DNA of 64,000 nucleotides from Streptomyces sp. NBC_00223 (GCF_036199905.1 NZ_CP108109.1:6696001-6760000); one strand, 5' to 3'; shown: positions 27,054-35,625, numbered from the stretch's first letter. Numbers and translations: made by a program. The notes: generated from the sequence alone by a model not told the origin.

Positions 27054-27650
27054 ATGCGCACCACACTCAACCGGGTCCTGCTGGGACTGATCGGCCTGAT
27101 CCTGCTCTTCGTGGGCCTGTCCGTTCTCATCGGCGGCCTCGACCTCCAGCGCCACTGGAACTTCGGCATGCCCGGCGGGTGGCCGTGGACCGGGCCCAAG
27201 GACGTACTGCTGAGCGCCCACAACCGCACCCGCTACCGCTCGCACGGCTGGTGGTGGCCGGTGGTCATCGCCGTGCTCGCCGTCCTGATGCTGGCCGCCC
27301 TGTGGTGGCTGCTCGGCCAGGCGCACCGCCGGCGGGTGCGGCAGATCCAGGTGGACAGCGGCGACGGGCAGGGCGCGCTGCTGCGCGGCCGGGCGCTGGA
27401 GCACGTGCTGGCCGCGGAGGCCGAGTCGTACGAGGGCGTGGAGTGGGCGCACGCCACGCTGGTCGGCGGACGCGGCGCGCCCGAGGCCCGTATGGTGCTG
27501 GGCCTGGCCCCGCACGCCACCCCCAGGGAGGTGGCCGCGAGCCTGGATTCGTCCGTGCTGGTCCGCGCGCGTGACTCGGCCGGTCTTGACGCGCTGCCCG
27601 CCGAGGCGAGGCTGCGGGCCGTCAGACACCGGGCCCGCCGGGTGAGTTGA
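27054..27650 (+). CDS. amaP: Alkaline-shock membrane anchor AmaP-like protein
   Basis: 198 residues from ATG 27054 after TAGGAGAGGG. Two transmembrane helices (about 7-27, LLGLIGLILLFVGLSVLIGG, and about 65-88, WWWPVVIAVLAVLMLAALWW), then a cytoplasmic region with repeated alternating strands (QVDSGDGQGALLRGRALEHV, GVEWAHATLVGG, ARMVLGLAPHATP). This is the AmaP layout; in Staphylococcus AmaP tethers Asp23 to the membrane. Last gene of the operon, convergent with the GH15 gene 28 bp away. Confidence 0.82.
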   Translation: MRTTLNRVLLGLIGLILLFVGLSVLIGGLDLQRHWNFGMPGGWPWTGPKDVLLSAHNRTRYRSHGWWWPVVIAVLAVLMLAALWWLLGQAHRRRVRQIQVDSGDGQGALLRGRALEHVLAAEAESYEGVEWAHATLVGGRGAPEARMVLGLAPHATPREVAASLDSSVLVRARDSAGLDALPAEARLRAVRHRARRVS

Positions 27651-27678
27651 GACGCCCTGCGGCCCCGCGTGAGCGCTG

Positions 27679-29466
27679 TCAGCAGCGCTTGACCGCCGTG
27701 CCCGAGAGCGTCAGCGCGCTGTTGACCAGACCGATGTGGCTGAACGCCTGCGGGAAGTTGCCGAGCAGGCGTCCGGCCACGGGGTCCCACTCCTCCGAGA
27801 GCAGCCCCACGTCGTTGCGCAGCGACAGCAGCTTCTCGAACAGGCCCACGGCCTCGTCCCGCCGCCCGGTGGCGTGCAGCGCGTCCGCGAGCCAGAACGA
27901 GCAGGCCAGGAAGGCCCCTTCACTGCCCGGCAGCCCGTCGACGCTGCCCGAGTCGGGGGTGTAGCGCCGTACGAAACCGCCGTGGTCCAGCTCGCGCCTG
28001 ACCGCGTCCACCGTGCCGGTCACCCGGCGGTCGGTCGGCGGCAGGAAGCCCACCTGGGGGATGAGCAGCGTGGCCGCGTCCAGCTCCTGCGAGCCGTACG
28101 ACTGGGTGAAGGTGTTGCGCTCGGCGTCGTAGCCCTTCTCGCACACCTCCGCGTGCACCTGGGCGCGCATGGAACGCCACAGGTCCACATTGCCGCGCAA
28201 CCCGGGCTGGGACTCCAGGGTCCGTACCGCGCGGTCGGCGGCGACCCAGGCCATCACCTTGGAGTGCACGAAGTGCCGGCGCGGGCCGCGGACCTCCCAC
28301 AGGCCCTCGTCCGGCTCGTGCCACTTGGTCTCCAGGAAGTCCATCAGCGAGCGTTGCAGGTTCCAGGCGTGCGACTCGTTGTCCAGGCCGCTGTTGCGGC
28401 CCAGGAAGAGGGAGTCCATCACCTCGCCGTAGACGTCGAGCTGGAGCTGCCCGGCGGCCGCGTTGCCGACCCTGACCGGCGCGGAACCCTCGTAACCGCC
28501 CAGCCAGGGCACCTCGTACTCCGGGAGCCTGCGCTCGCCCGCGATCCCGTACATGATCTGCAGATCGGCCGGGTCGCCCGCGACCGCGCGCAGCAGCCAG
28601 TCCCGCCAGGCCCTGGCCTCGGTCAGGAAGCCGCTGGACAGCAGGGCGTTGAGGGTCAGGGCGGCGTCGCGCAGCCAGCAGAAGCGGTAGTCCCAGTTGC
28701 GCACCCCGCCGATCTCCTCGGGCAGCGAGGTGGTCGCGGCGGCCGCGATGCCCCCGCTGGGCGCGTACGTCAGGGCCTTGAGGGTGATCAGCGAGCGTAC
28801 GACCGCCGGGCGCCACGGCCCCTCGTAACGGCAGTGCGCCGACCAGGCCAGCCAGTCCTCCAGGCAGCCGTCCAGCGCGGCGTAGGGGTCGACCCGCGGC
28901 GGCGGCTCCTCGTGCGAGGGGTTCCAGGTCAGTATGAAGGCGACCTTCTGGCCCGCGCCGACCGTGAAGTCGGAGTACGTACGCAGGTCCTTGCCCCGGG
29001 TCGGCACATGCGGTTCGCTGCGCAGCCACACCGAGTCGGGGCCCGCGACGGCGACCCGGTGGCCGTCGGTGCGGCGCATCCAGGGCACGACACTGCCGTA
29101 GTCGAAGCGCAGCACCAGCTCGCCGCGCATCGCGACCTCGCCGGAGACGCCCTCGACGATCCGGATCAGGTCGGGGGCCTTGTCGCGCTGCGGCATGAAG
29201 TCGGTGACCTTGACGGTGCCGGTGGGCGTCTCCCAGACCGTGTCGAGGACGAGCGTGTCGCCCCGGTACGCGCGGCTGGTGGACTGCGTCGCGCCGACCG
29301 GCGCCAGCCGCCAGCGGCCGTTGTCGCGGTCGCCGAGAAGAGCGGCGAAACACGCGGCGGAGTCGAAGCGCGGCAGGCACAGCCAGTCCATGGAGCCGTC
29401 CCGGCCGACCAGCGCGGCGGTCTGGAGATCGCCGATGATCGCGTAGTCCTCGATACGTCCTGGCAC
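27679..29466 (-). CDS. Glycoside hydrolase family 15 protein (glucoamylase/trehalase-like)
   Basis: 595 residues from GTG 29466. N-terminal beta-sandwich (IEDYAIIGDLQTAALVGRDG, SMDWLCLPRFDSAACF) then the alpha/alpha-barrel with GGVRNWDYRFCWLRDAALTL, HEPDEGLWEVRG (probable catalytic acid) and GLLSEEWDP (probable catalytic base). This pattern is shared by actinobacterial GH15 enzymes, some of which are trehalases. Cytoplasmic: no signal peptide. The substrate, trehalose or an alpha-glucan, cannot be decided. Confidence 0.92.
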   Translation of the reverse strand: MPGRIEDYAIIGDLQTAALVGRDGSMDWLCLPRFDSAACFAALLGDRDNGRWRLAPVGATQSTSRAYRGDTLVLDTVWETPTGTVKVTDFMPQRDKAPDLIRIVEGVSGEVAMRGELVLRFDYGSVVPWMRRTDGHRVAVAGPDSVWLRSEPHVPTRGKDLRTYSDFTVGAGQKVAFILTWNPSHEEPPPRVDPYAALDGCLEDWLAWSAHCRYEGPWRPAVVRSLITLKALTYAPSGGIAAAATTSLPEEIGGVRNWDYRFCWLRDAALTLNALLSSGFLTEARAWRDWLLRAVAGDPADLQIMYGIAGERRLPEYEVPWLGGYEGSAPVRVGNAAAGQLQLDVYGEVMDSLFLGRNSGLDNESHAWNLQRSLMDFLETKWHEPDEGLWEVRGPRRHFVHSKVMAWVAADRAVRTLESQPGLRGNVDLWRSMRAQVHAEVCEKGYDAERNTFTQSYGSQELDAATLLIPQVGFLPPTDRRVTGTVDAVRRELDHGGFVRRYTPDSGSVDGLPGSEGAFLACSFWLADALHATGRRDEAVGLFEKLLSLRNDVGLLSEEWDPVAGRLLGNFPQAFSHIGLVNSALTLSGTAVKRC

Positions 29467-29537
29467 CTGTCCGCCTCGCCGCCTTCGTGTGGGGAATCGC
29501 CTGTACGCGTATCAGCGTGCCCGGTGGGCCGGCGTGC

Positions 29538-30416
29538 TCACACCGTGAGCGGGACGCTGCCTTCGGGCTCCTGAGGGGTGTCGGGGCCGTCCGGGGAGCC
29601 GCCGTCCCCCGGAGCGCCGCCGTCCGGGCCGTCGCCCGCGGCGCGCTCCTTCGCGGCGCGGGCCGCGAGCAGTTCGGCGCGGTCGCGGCGCATCAGGATC
29701 ACCCAGCCGACCGGCACCATGGCGGAGAACAGCCACCACTGGATCGCGTACGCCAGGTGCGGGCCGATGCTGCTGTGGTCCGGCTCCGGGATCAGCTCGG
29801 GCTGTGTTCCCTTGGGCCCCGGCGAGGTGGAGACCAGCTCCATGTAGCCGCTGACCAGCGTCTCCGGTACGTCGCCCGCCACCGTTCTGCTGCCGATGAG
29901 CATGATCTGACGCGGCGGCAGCCCGTGCTTGTTCCGGATGCCGGTGGCGCCGGAGGTCTCGTCGGGCCGCAGCCGCCCGGTGACCGTGACCTCGCCGGAG
30001 GGCGGGGCCGGGATCTTCGGGAAGTGGGTGATGTCGTCGCCGGGGGAGATCCAGCCGCGGTTGACCAGCACCGCCCGGCCGTCGTCCAGCACCAGCGGGG
30101 TGATCACGTGGTAGCCGACCTGCTGGCCGTCCGCGGCCGTACGCTGCCGGGCGACCACCTCGTGCGCGGTGTCGTAGTGCCCCTTGGCGGTCACCGCGCG
30201 GTAGAGGTCCCGGTGCGGGAGGACGGCGCCGGGGTGGGTCACCGACTCCAGCGGGACCGGCGGGGTTCTGAGGCTGGCCGAGATGATCTTGTTGTTCGCC
30301 ACCCGGTGCTCGTGGCGGTGCAGCTGCCAGTAGCCCAGCCTGATCATCGTCGGGATCATGACCAGGCCGAGGAGGGTGAGGATCACCCATTGTTTGGACA
30401 GCAGGAAGCGGTACAC
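29538..30416 (-). CDS. SURF1 family cytochrome c oxidase biogenesis protein
   Basis: 292 residues from GTG 30416 (VYRFLLSKQWVILTLLGLVM), the usual family start; a TTG at 30431 would add five residues. N-terminal transmembrane helix, the SURF1 signature GYWQLHRHEHR, the periplasmic domain with VLVNRGWISPGDD and a second helix AIQWWLFSAMVPVGWVILMR, followed by an Asp/Gly/Pro-rich tail. SURF1 helps assemble the haem-copper centre of aa3 oxidase. Confidence 0.93.
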   Translation of the reverse strand: MYRFLLSKQWVILTLLGLVMIPTMIRLGYWQLHRHEHRVANNKIISASLRTPPVPLESVTHPGAVLPHRDLYRAVTAKGHYDTAHEVVARQRTAADGQQVGYHVITPLVLDDGRAVLVNRGWISPGDDITHFPKIPAPPSGEVTVTGRLRPDETSGATGIRNKHGLPPRQIMLIGSRTVAGDVPETLVSGYMELVSTSPGPKGTQPELIPEPDHSSIGPHLAYAIQWWLFSAMVPVGWVILMRRDRAELLAARAAKERAAGDGPDGGAPGDGGSPDGPDTPQEPEGSVPLTV

Positions 30417-30506
30417 CCCACGACGGTACAACTCGGCCGCGGGGCCGCGGCGGGGAGGGGGTGGATAGGCGGCGGGCGGCGTCGGGCCGGTGGCGGCGGC
30501 CGGGGC

Positions 30507-30758
30507 TCAGGCAGGGGCGGTGGTGCCGACCCGGTCGACGATGCCCTTGCCGCCCTCGGCCTTGGCGCAGTGACCGCCGCAGTACCAGCGGCCGTCGACG
30601 TCCACCCCGTGGCCGACGATCCGCACCCGGCAGTGCTCGCAGATCGGGGCCATCCGGTGGATCGCGCACTCGAAGCTGTCGAAGACATGCACCGCGCCCG
30701 CGGCGTGCACCTCGAAGCTCATCTCGTAGTCGTTTCCGCAAACCTCGCATCGGGCCAT
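30507..30758 (-). CDS. Small cysteine-rich protein with zinc-ribbon pairs
   Basis: 83 residues from ATG 30758 (MARCEVCGNDYEMSF). Cys-x2-Cys pairs at residues 4-7 and in APICEHCRVRIVGHG, plus FECAIHRM and WYCGGHCAKAEGG, suggest two zinc sites. Conserved among Streptomyces as hypothetical in my recollection. No ribosome binding site is evident. It lies on the same strand between the exonuclease and SURF1 genes; no functional link is implied. Confidence 0.85.
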   Translation of the reverse strand: MARCEVCGNDYEMSFEVHAAGAVHVFDSFECAIHRMAPICEHCRVRIVGHGVDVDGRWYCGGHCAKAEGGKGIVDRVGTTAPA

Positions 30759-30871
30759 GAGGCACAGGCTGCGATCACGGCTCCGCCGGGGCAACACAGC
30801 ACGCGGGCGCGCCACCGGGGAACCACCCGAACGGCACTCCCGGGGGCGGCGGCCGCTCCGGTGGTCCGAGC

Positions 30872-30958
30872 TGTTCCGGCCGCCTCGGCCGGTTCAGCCA
30901 CCTCGGCCGGTGTTCGGCCGGTTCAGCCGCCTCGGTCGGTTCGGCCGTCTCAGCCGTG
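30872..30958. repeat. Imperfect short tandem repeat
   Basis: Several copies of CGGCCGGTTCAGCC and CGCCTCGGTCGGTTCGG variants with a rough 18-bp spacing, just downstream of the exonuclease stop. Probably slippage-generated; no gene. Confidence 0.6.
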
Positions 30959-31957
30959 GACGTCGGGGGCCGGGACGACGGCCTTGAGCAGCTCGGAGAA
31001 CTGCCGCTCGTCGATCACCGGGGTGCCGACCTGACGGGCCTTGGCGACCTTCGTGGTGGGGGAGTCCGGGTCGTTGGTCACCAGCACGCTGGTCAGCCGG
31101 CTCACCGAGGAGGCGACATGCAGCCCCGCGTCCGTGGCCCGGTCCTCCAGCAGCTCCCGGTCGATCCCGGTGTCCCCGGAGAACGCCACCCGCATCCCCT
31201 GTACCAGCGCCCCGCCCGGCTCCAGCCTGCCCGGGTTCGGATACGGGCACGGGGGCCGCTTGCGGGCCGGCCGCCAGCCCATGGCCCGGGGGCCTGAGCC
31301 GTGCAGCGAGCCGTAGCGCGGGGCCGGTACCGGGGCCGCGGAGTCCACCCACTCGGTCAGCGGCCGGCACGCGTGCAGCGGCAGCGGCAGCGCGGCGGCC
31401 GCCGCCAGATGCAGGCTCGGCCGGAACGCCTCGGCCAGCACCCGGGCGTCGTCCAGCGCGTGGTGCGCCCTGCGCTGCCGCACCCCGTAGTGCGCGGCCA
31501 GCGACTCCAACTTGTGGTTGGCCAGGGGCAGTCGCAGCTCCTTGGAGAGCACGATCGTGCACAGCCGGTGCTCCACCGGGGCCACGGACTGCGCGCGGGC
31601 GTACTCGCGGGCCAGCATCGACCAGTCGAAGACCGCGTTGTGCGCCACCAGCACCCGGCCCGCGAGCCGTTCGGCCAGCTCGGCGGCGATCTCGGGGAAG
31701 AGCGGCGCGTCGGCGAGCATCGCGCCCGTCAGCCCGTGGATCCACACCGGACCCGGGTCGCGCTGCGGGTTGACCGGGGAGTACCAGTGGTCCTGGACCT
31801 CGCCGCGCGCGTCCAGCCGGTAGACCGCCGCGGACACTATGCGGTCGTCCCGGCCGAGTCCGGTGGTCTCCACGTCGACCACGGCATAGCCCTCGGGGTA
31901 TCCGGCGGGCCACGGGGTCGGCGGCGGCTGCTCGGTCAGGTTGTCCAGCATGGTCAT
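30950..31957 (-). CDS. DEDDh 3'-5' exonuclease with C-terminal BRCT domain
   Basis: 335 residues. N-terminal exonuclease domain like the DNA polymerase III epsilon subunit: AVVDVETTGLGRDDRIV (Exo I, Asp and Glu), VAHNAVFDWSML (Exo II), and HHALDDARVLAEAF (Exo III with His and Asp). A linker of about 60 residues leads to a BRCT domain (about 255-330: GMRVAFSGDTGIDRELLEDR, SVSRLTSVLVTNDPDSPTTK). ATG 31957, with an internal ATG at 31951. Probably DNA repair or end processing; actual substrate unknown. Confidence 0.92.
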   Translation of the reverse strand: MTMLDNLTEQPPPTPWPAGYPEGYAVVDVETTGLGRDDRIVSAAVYRLDARGEVQDHWYSPVNPQRDPGPVWIHGLTGAMLADAPLFPEIAAELAERLAGRVLVAHNAVFDWSMLAREYARAQSVAPVEHRLCTIVLSKELRLPLANHKLESLAAHYGVRQRRAHHALDDARVLAEAFRPSLHLAAAAALPLPLHACRPLTEWVDSAAPVPAPRYGSLHGSGPRAMGWRPARKRPPCPYPNPGRLEPGGALVQGMRVAFSGDTGIDRELLEDRATDAGLHVASSVSRLTSVLVTNDPDSPTTKVAKARQVGTPVIDERQFSELLKAVVPAPDVHG

Positions 31958-32025
31958 TGAGAATAAGGGTCGGCACCGACACCCCGTGCCACCCCTCCCT
32001 CCGGAACCGTTCCGCGCGGAAATCC

Positions 32026-32039
32026 TTACCAGTCGGTAA
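32026..32039. promoter_or_regulatory. Inverted repeat TTACC-N4-GGTAA in the exonuclease/YhhN divergent region
   Basis: TTACCAGTCGGTAA, a perfect 5-bp-arm inverted repeat typical of TetR-type operators, 32 bp upstream of a likely -10 TATCGT (32071-32076). No regulator gene lies next to it. Confidence 0.4.
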
Positions 32040-32082
32040 CCAGGTCTGGCGGGCGGTGCGCAGCCGCCCTTATCGTGCGCTC

Positions 32083-32262
32083 ATGCCGCAACCGCCCGAC
32101 GCCGCGCCGTGGTCGACCCCCGCGTTCGCGCTGCTCACCGTCGTGGGGACGGCGGGCGGCCGTGTTCACCCCGACGAGGACGGCGACGAGGACGCAGGCC
32201 AGGACGCCGCCGGTCACGCCGGGTTGCCCGCGGGCTCGACGGCCGGGGAGCGGGAGGAGTGA
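32083..32262 (+). CDS. Small acidic protein translationally coupled to the YhhN gene
   Basis: 59 residues from ATG 32083, 6 nt after the -10-like TATCGT, so probably a leaderless message. Third-position GC is high (about 90%), supporting coding. A modest hydrophobic stretch (AFALLTVVGTAGG) precedes an Asp/Glu-rich part (PDEDGDEDAGQDAAG). Its stop overlaps the YhhN GTG (GTGA). No family recognised. An open frame on the opposite strand has a hydrophobic segment but no supporting start signal. Confidence 0.55.
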   Translation: MPQPPDAAPWSTPAFALLTVVGTAGGRVHPDEDGDEDAGQDAAGHAGLPAGSTAGEREE

Positions 32263-32948
32263 CGCGGCCACCGGGCGCGGAGGTACGGGCCCGCGTACCG
32301 CGGGAGTTGGCGCCCGCGCTGCCGGCCCTCTTCGTGGGCGTACTGGAACTGCATCTGACCGCCATCAGCGCGGACTGGCACCTCGTCAGGGCGGTCACCA
32401 AGCCGCTGCTGATGCCCGTGCTGGCCGCGCTGGCGTGGACACGGTCGGCCCCGCGCGGGCTGCTCGCCGCGCTGGCCTGCGGCTGGGGCGGCGATGTCCT
32501 GCTGGAGATCGGCGGCACCGTACCGTTCCTGCTCGGCATGGCGTCCTTCGCCACCGGGCACGTCTGCTACCTGCGACTCTTCGCCCGGCGTGGCGCCTTC
32601 GCGGGCGCCCGGCGGGCCGTGGCCGTCCGCTGCGCCGCCTACGGCGTGGTGTGGGCGGCGCTGATCTCGCTGCTCGTCCCCGGTCTCGACCCGGGGATGC
32701 GGGTGCCCGTCGCCGCGTACAGCCTGCTGCTCGCCGCCATGGCCGCGGGCGCGTACGGGCTCGGGCGGCGCGCCGCACTCGGCGGCGCCCTCTTCCTGCT
32801 GTCCGACACCCTCATCGCGACCGGCCTCGCGGACTGGCCGCAACCGCCCGACGGCGACGTCTGGATCATGCTGACCTACGCCTGCGCCCAGATGCTGCTG
32901 ACCGTTGGCGTGCTCGCCGCGGCGCCCATGGTCGAAAGGACCGGCTGA
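32259..32948 (+). CDS. YhhN/TMEM86 family membrane protein, lysoplasmalogenase-like
   Basis: 229 residues from GTG 32259, with GGGAG upstream and GTGA coupling to the small ORF. About seven or eight hydrophobic helices. Family features: HLTAISADWHLVRAVTKPLL, WGGDVLLEIGGTVPFLLGMA, GALFLLSDTLIATGLAD. YhhN proteins hydrolyse the vinyl-ether bond of lysoplasmalogens in characterised members; activity here is inferred from family. Confidence 0.88.
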   Translation: MTRPPGAEVRARVPRELAPALPALFVGVLELHLTAISADWHLVRAVTKPLLMPVLAALAWTRSAPRGLLAALACGWGGDVLLEIGGTVPFLLGMASFATGHVCYLRLFARRGAFAGARRAVAVRCAAYGVVWAALISLLVPGLDPGMRVPVAAYSLLLAAMAAGAYGLGRRAALGGALFLLSDTLIATGLADWPQPPDGDVWIMLTYACAQMLLTVGVLAAAPMVERTG

Positions 32949-32955
32949 CCGCCGC

Positions 32956-33177
32956 TCAGGGGCGGCGGTCGGCGCGCAGCGCCGCGATGCTCAGCAGCGG
33001 CAGCCGTACCCGGTACATCTGCCGGTGCCCGGTCGCGGCCGGTACGGCCGTGAGCGGCCGGGGGACCGGCAGCGCGGCGGGCAGGGTGACGCTCCCGTAC
33101 GGCCTGCGGGCCGGAAGCTGCGGCTCGGACGGCGATGGCTCGGACGGCGGCGGGGGCGGAGGCGGTACGGCGTTCAC
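32956..33177 (-). CDS. Small Pro-rich conserved protein
   Basis: 73 residues from GTG 33177, preceded by GAGGA at 8 nt. A Pro tract near the N-terminus (AVPPPPPPPSEPSPSEP) and a basic, hydrophobic end (MYRVRLPLLSIAALRADRRP). Third-position GC is very high, so I take it as coding despite its small size. Convergent with YhhN (7 bp between stops). Function unknown. Confidence 0.5.
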   Translation of the reverse strand: MNAVPPPPPPPSEPSPSEPQLPARRPYGSVTLPAALPVPRPLTAVPAATGHRQMYRVRLPLLSIAALRADRRP

Positions 33178-33343
33178 GGCGGCGGTCCTCGGGGTGCTGC
33201 GCGGACAGGTGCACTGCTCAACGAACCGGTCGGGCCCGGGTGTCGCCCCTCCCCGGGCCGTCTTGCGACCGTCGCGCCGGCGGGGTCCGGCGGGCGTCTC
33301 CTGGGCCCGCGCCCGGCGTCCCGGGCCGTCCGGCGAGGGCTGT

Positions 33344-33375
33344 CCCGCCGCGTTGTCGGCGGCGGGACATAAGGT
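33344..33375 (+). promoter_or_regulatory. Hairpin and -10 element upstream of moaA
   Basis: A perfect 8-bp stem (CCCGCCGC with GCGGCGGG) at 33344-33366 is followed by TAAGGT (33370-33375), a TANNNT -10. The transcript would have a leader of about 105 nt before moaA. The rest of the 300-bp upstream region shows no gene. Confidence 0.4.
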
Positions 33376-33486
33376 GGATGGGACAGACCGGGAGCGACCG
33401 GAAGCAGACAGGACACGAGCCGGGAATCGGCGGGAACCACCGGACAAGGCATCGGCGCACCGCGTGCCGGGAAGGGCGGACGGACC

Positions 33487-34476
33487 GTGCTCCTCGACAC
33501 CTACGGCCGCGTGGCCACCGACCTGCGCGTCTCCCTCACCGACCGCTGCAATCTGCGCTGCACGTACTGCATGCCCGAAGAGGGCCTGAGCTGGCTGGCC
33601 AAGCCCGACCTGCTCACCGACGACGAGATCGTACGGTTGGTGCGCGTCGCCGTCACCGAGCTGGGCGTCACCGACGTACGTTTCACCGGCGGCGAACCCC
33701 TGCTCCGGCCCGGCCTGGTCGGCATCGTGGAGCGCTGCGCCGCCCTCGCACCGCGCCCCCGGCTCTCCCTCACCACCAACGGCATCGGCCTGCGCCGGAC
33801 CGCCGAAGCCCTGCGCGCGGCCGGCCTCGACCGGGTCAATGTCTCCCTGGACACCCTGCGCCCCGACGTCTTCCGCACCCTGACCCGCCGTGACCGCCAC
33901 CACGACGTCGTGGCGGGCCTCGAAGCCGCCCGCGCCGCCGGGCTCACCCCCGTCAAGGTCAACACCGTGCTGATGCGCGGGGTCAACGACGACGAGGCGC
34001 CCGCACTCCTGAGCTGGGCCCTCGACCAGGGCTACGAACTGCGGTTCATCGAGCAGATGCCGCTCGACGCGCAGCACGGCTGGCAGCGTGCCGAGATGGT
34101 CACCGCCGACGAGATCCTGACCGGTCTGCGGACCCGCTTCCGGCTCGCCCCCGAAGGCGAGTCCGTCCGTGGCACCGCGCCCGCCGAGCGCTGGCTGGTC
34201 GACGGCGGACCGGGCCGGGTCGGCGTGATCGGCTCGGTCACCCGGCCCTTCTGCCGCGCCTGCGACCGCACCCGGCTCACCGCAGACGGCCAGGTGCGCA
34301 ACTGCCTGTTCGCCCGCGAGGAGTCCGATCTGCGCGGGGCGCTGCGCTCGGGTGCCTCCGACGCGCGTCTGGCCGAGCTGTGGCGGGCGGCGACGCGGGG
34401 CAAGAAGGCGGGCTCGGGCCTTGACGACCCGGCGTTCCTCCAGCCCGCGCGGCCCATGTCGGCGATCGGCGGCTGA
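33487..34476 (+). CDS. moaA: GTP 3',8-cyclase (molybdenum cofactor biosynthesis)
   Basis: Radical-SAM enzyme converting GTP to (8S)-3',8-cyclo-GTP, the first step of molybdopterin synthesis. 329 residues from GTG 33487 behind GGGAAGGGCGG. N-terminal [4Fe-4S] motif CNLRCTYC (Cys 21, 25, 28), VRFTGGEPLLRPGL, and the second cluster FCRACDRTRL...GQVRNC near 250-275; the C-terminus ends in the conserved Gly-Gly (MSAIGG). Complete. Other moa genes are not in the window. Confidence 0.96.
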   Translation: MLLDTYGRVATDLRVSLTDRCNLRCTYCMPEEGLSWLAKPDLLTDDEIVRLVRVAVTELGVTDVRFTGGEPLLRPGLVGIVERCAALAPRPRLSLTTNGIGLRRTAEALRAAGLDRVNVSLDTLRPDVFRTLTRRDRHHDVVAGLEAARAAGLTPVKVNTVLMRGVNDDEAPALLSWALDQGYELRFIEQMPLDAQHGWQRAEMVTADEILTGLRTRFRLAPEGESVRGTAPAERWLVDGGPGRVGVIGSVTRPFCRACDRTRLTADGQVRNCLFAREESDLRGALRSGASDARLAELWRAATRGKKAGSGLDDPAFLQPARPMSAIGG

Positions 34477-34483
34477 GCGGGTA

Positions 34484-34795
34484 TCAGCGCTCGGCGGCGG
34501 GCGCGGCGGGCTTCCCGGCGGCCCCGGTGGATTCGGCCGCTTCTGCACCTTCGGCGGCTTCGGCGGTGGTGCCCGCGCCCGGCTCGGCACGCCGCTCCCA
34601 CTCCGCCAGGGTCACCACGTCCTTGAGGAAGCCGCGTATGCCCAGGAACTGGGACAGATGCTCACGGTGCTCCTCGCACGCCAGCCAGGTCTTGCGCCGC
34701 TCCGGCGTGTGCAGCTTCGGGTTGTTCCAGGCCAGCACCCACACCGCGGGGGTACGGCAGCTCTTGGCCGAGCAGGTCGGCGTCTCGTCGCTCAC
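34484..34795 (-). CDS. Small zinc-ribbon-like conserved protein (often mislabelled acetone carboxylase)
   Basis: 103 residues. MSDETPTCSAKSCRTPAVWV with Cys pair, VLAWNNPKLHTPERR, LACEEHREHLSQFLGIRGFL and a disordered Ala/Glu tail. The Cys/His spacing suggests one zinc site. Streptomyces databases often call this acetone carboxylase, but it is far too small and shares no such domain. Convergent with moaA, 7 bp apart. Confidence 0.85.
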   Translation of the reverse strand: MSDETPTCSAKSCRTPAVWVLAWNNPKLHTPERRKTWLACEEHREHLSQFLGIRGFLKDVVTLAEWERRAEPGAGTTAEAAEGAEAAESTGAAGKPAAPAAER

Positions 34796-34814
34796 GTCAC
34801 CCAGTAAACATGGC

Positions 34815-34850
34815 GACGCCGGGCAGCCACGGGGGGAGCTGCCCGGCGTC
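34815..34850. terminator. Perfect 13-bp hairpin
   Basis: GACGCCGGGCAGC pairs with GCTGCCCGGCGTC around a 10-nt loop. It lies between the small zinc protein and the DUF3099 gene and probably terminates the latter on the minus strand. Confidence 0.65.
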
Positions 34851-35020
34851 GGTCCGTCGCTCCGACGGGGGATGCGGAGCGCGTACGCAGTATGTCACGC
34901 GCCCTGCTCGCCGTGGAGGGGGAATTCCATGATTGATCTGAGCCTTCCTTGAGGTTCGCGGCCCGTCCCCACAGGTCCGGACCAGGGTGACGGATCCGGT
35001 CCGCGCCGCTGGTCACCGAC

Positions 35021-35380
35021 TCAACCCGCCTCGGGACGCTCCGCGACCGGCTGCTCGGCACGTTCCGCCGCGGACTCCACTTGTGTGGCCTCCAGGGCCG
35101 GGCGCACCGGGGTCGGAATGAGCGAGGAGGGCAGCCCCGGGGCGCTCTCCCGGCCGGCGTTGGCATAGACCACCGCCACATACGGCAGCAGCGCGCCGAT
35201 CACCAGGGTCGCCCAGGCCAGCGGACGTTCCACGTTCCACAGCACCACGGTGAGGATCACCGAGAGGGTACGGATCGACATCGAGATGATGTACCGCCGC
35301 TGCCGCCCCCGGACGTCCTCGGTGAGGCCGGCCCGCGCCCCCGTGATCCGGATGACTGCCGGAGCGCCGCGCTTCCGCAT
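35021..35380 (-). CDS. DUF3099 membrane protein
   Basis: 119 residues. Matches the DUF3099 pattern: VIRITGARAGLTEDVRGRQR, RYIISMSIRTLSVILTVVLW, and a second hydrophobic segment LAWATLVIGALLPYVAVVYA, then a charged tail. Two transmembrane helices. Function unknown; the family is confined to actinobacteria as far as I know. Confidence 0.9.
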   Translation of the reverse strand: MRKRGAPAVIRITGARAGLTEDVRGRQRRYIISMSIRTLSVILTVVLWNVERPLAWATLVIGALLPYVAVVYANAGRESAPGLPSSLIPTPVRPALEATQVESAAERAEQPVAERPEAG

Positions 35381-35625
35381 CCCGTTCCTCCGCCTGACCG
35401 ATGCGCCGGACCGTGCTGATCACCGGTCACAGCGCCCCGGTCCGCCTGGTCCCACGGTACGCCGCGAGGTGCCCGCGCAGCAGGGCGGGGGAGGGCACCG
35501 CGCGCGTTCCGGGGCTGCGCCGTACGCAGGACGCTCACGCCCGACATGCGGCGTACCCCGGCCGGACGCACACTGACGGCACGAGTACCGGGCGCGTGCC
35601 GTCCGGTCACGAGGAGGCGAGCGTC

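Noticed and set aside
32956..34590. 544-codon minus-strand frame across moaA
   Set aside because: Most of it is antisense to the unmistakable MoaA. Only its last 73 codons (32956-33177), outside moaA, look coding and are listed.
34484..34795. Acetone carboxylase
   Set aside because: The common database label; the 103-residue protein has only a Cys/His cluster and none of the carboxylase domains.
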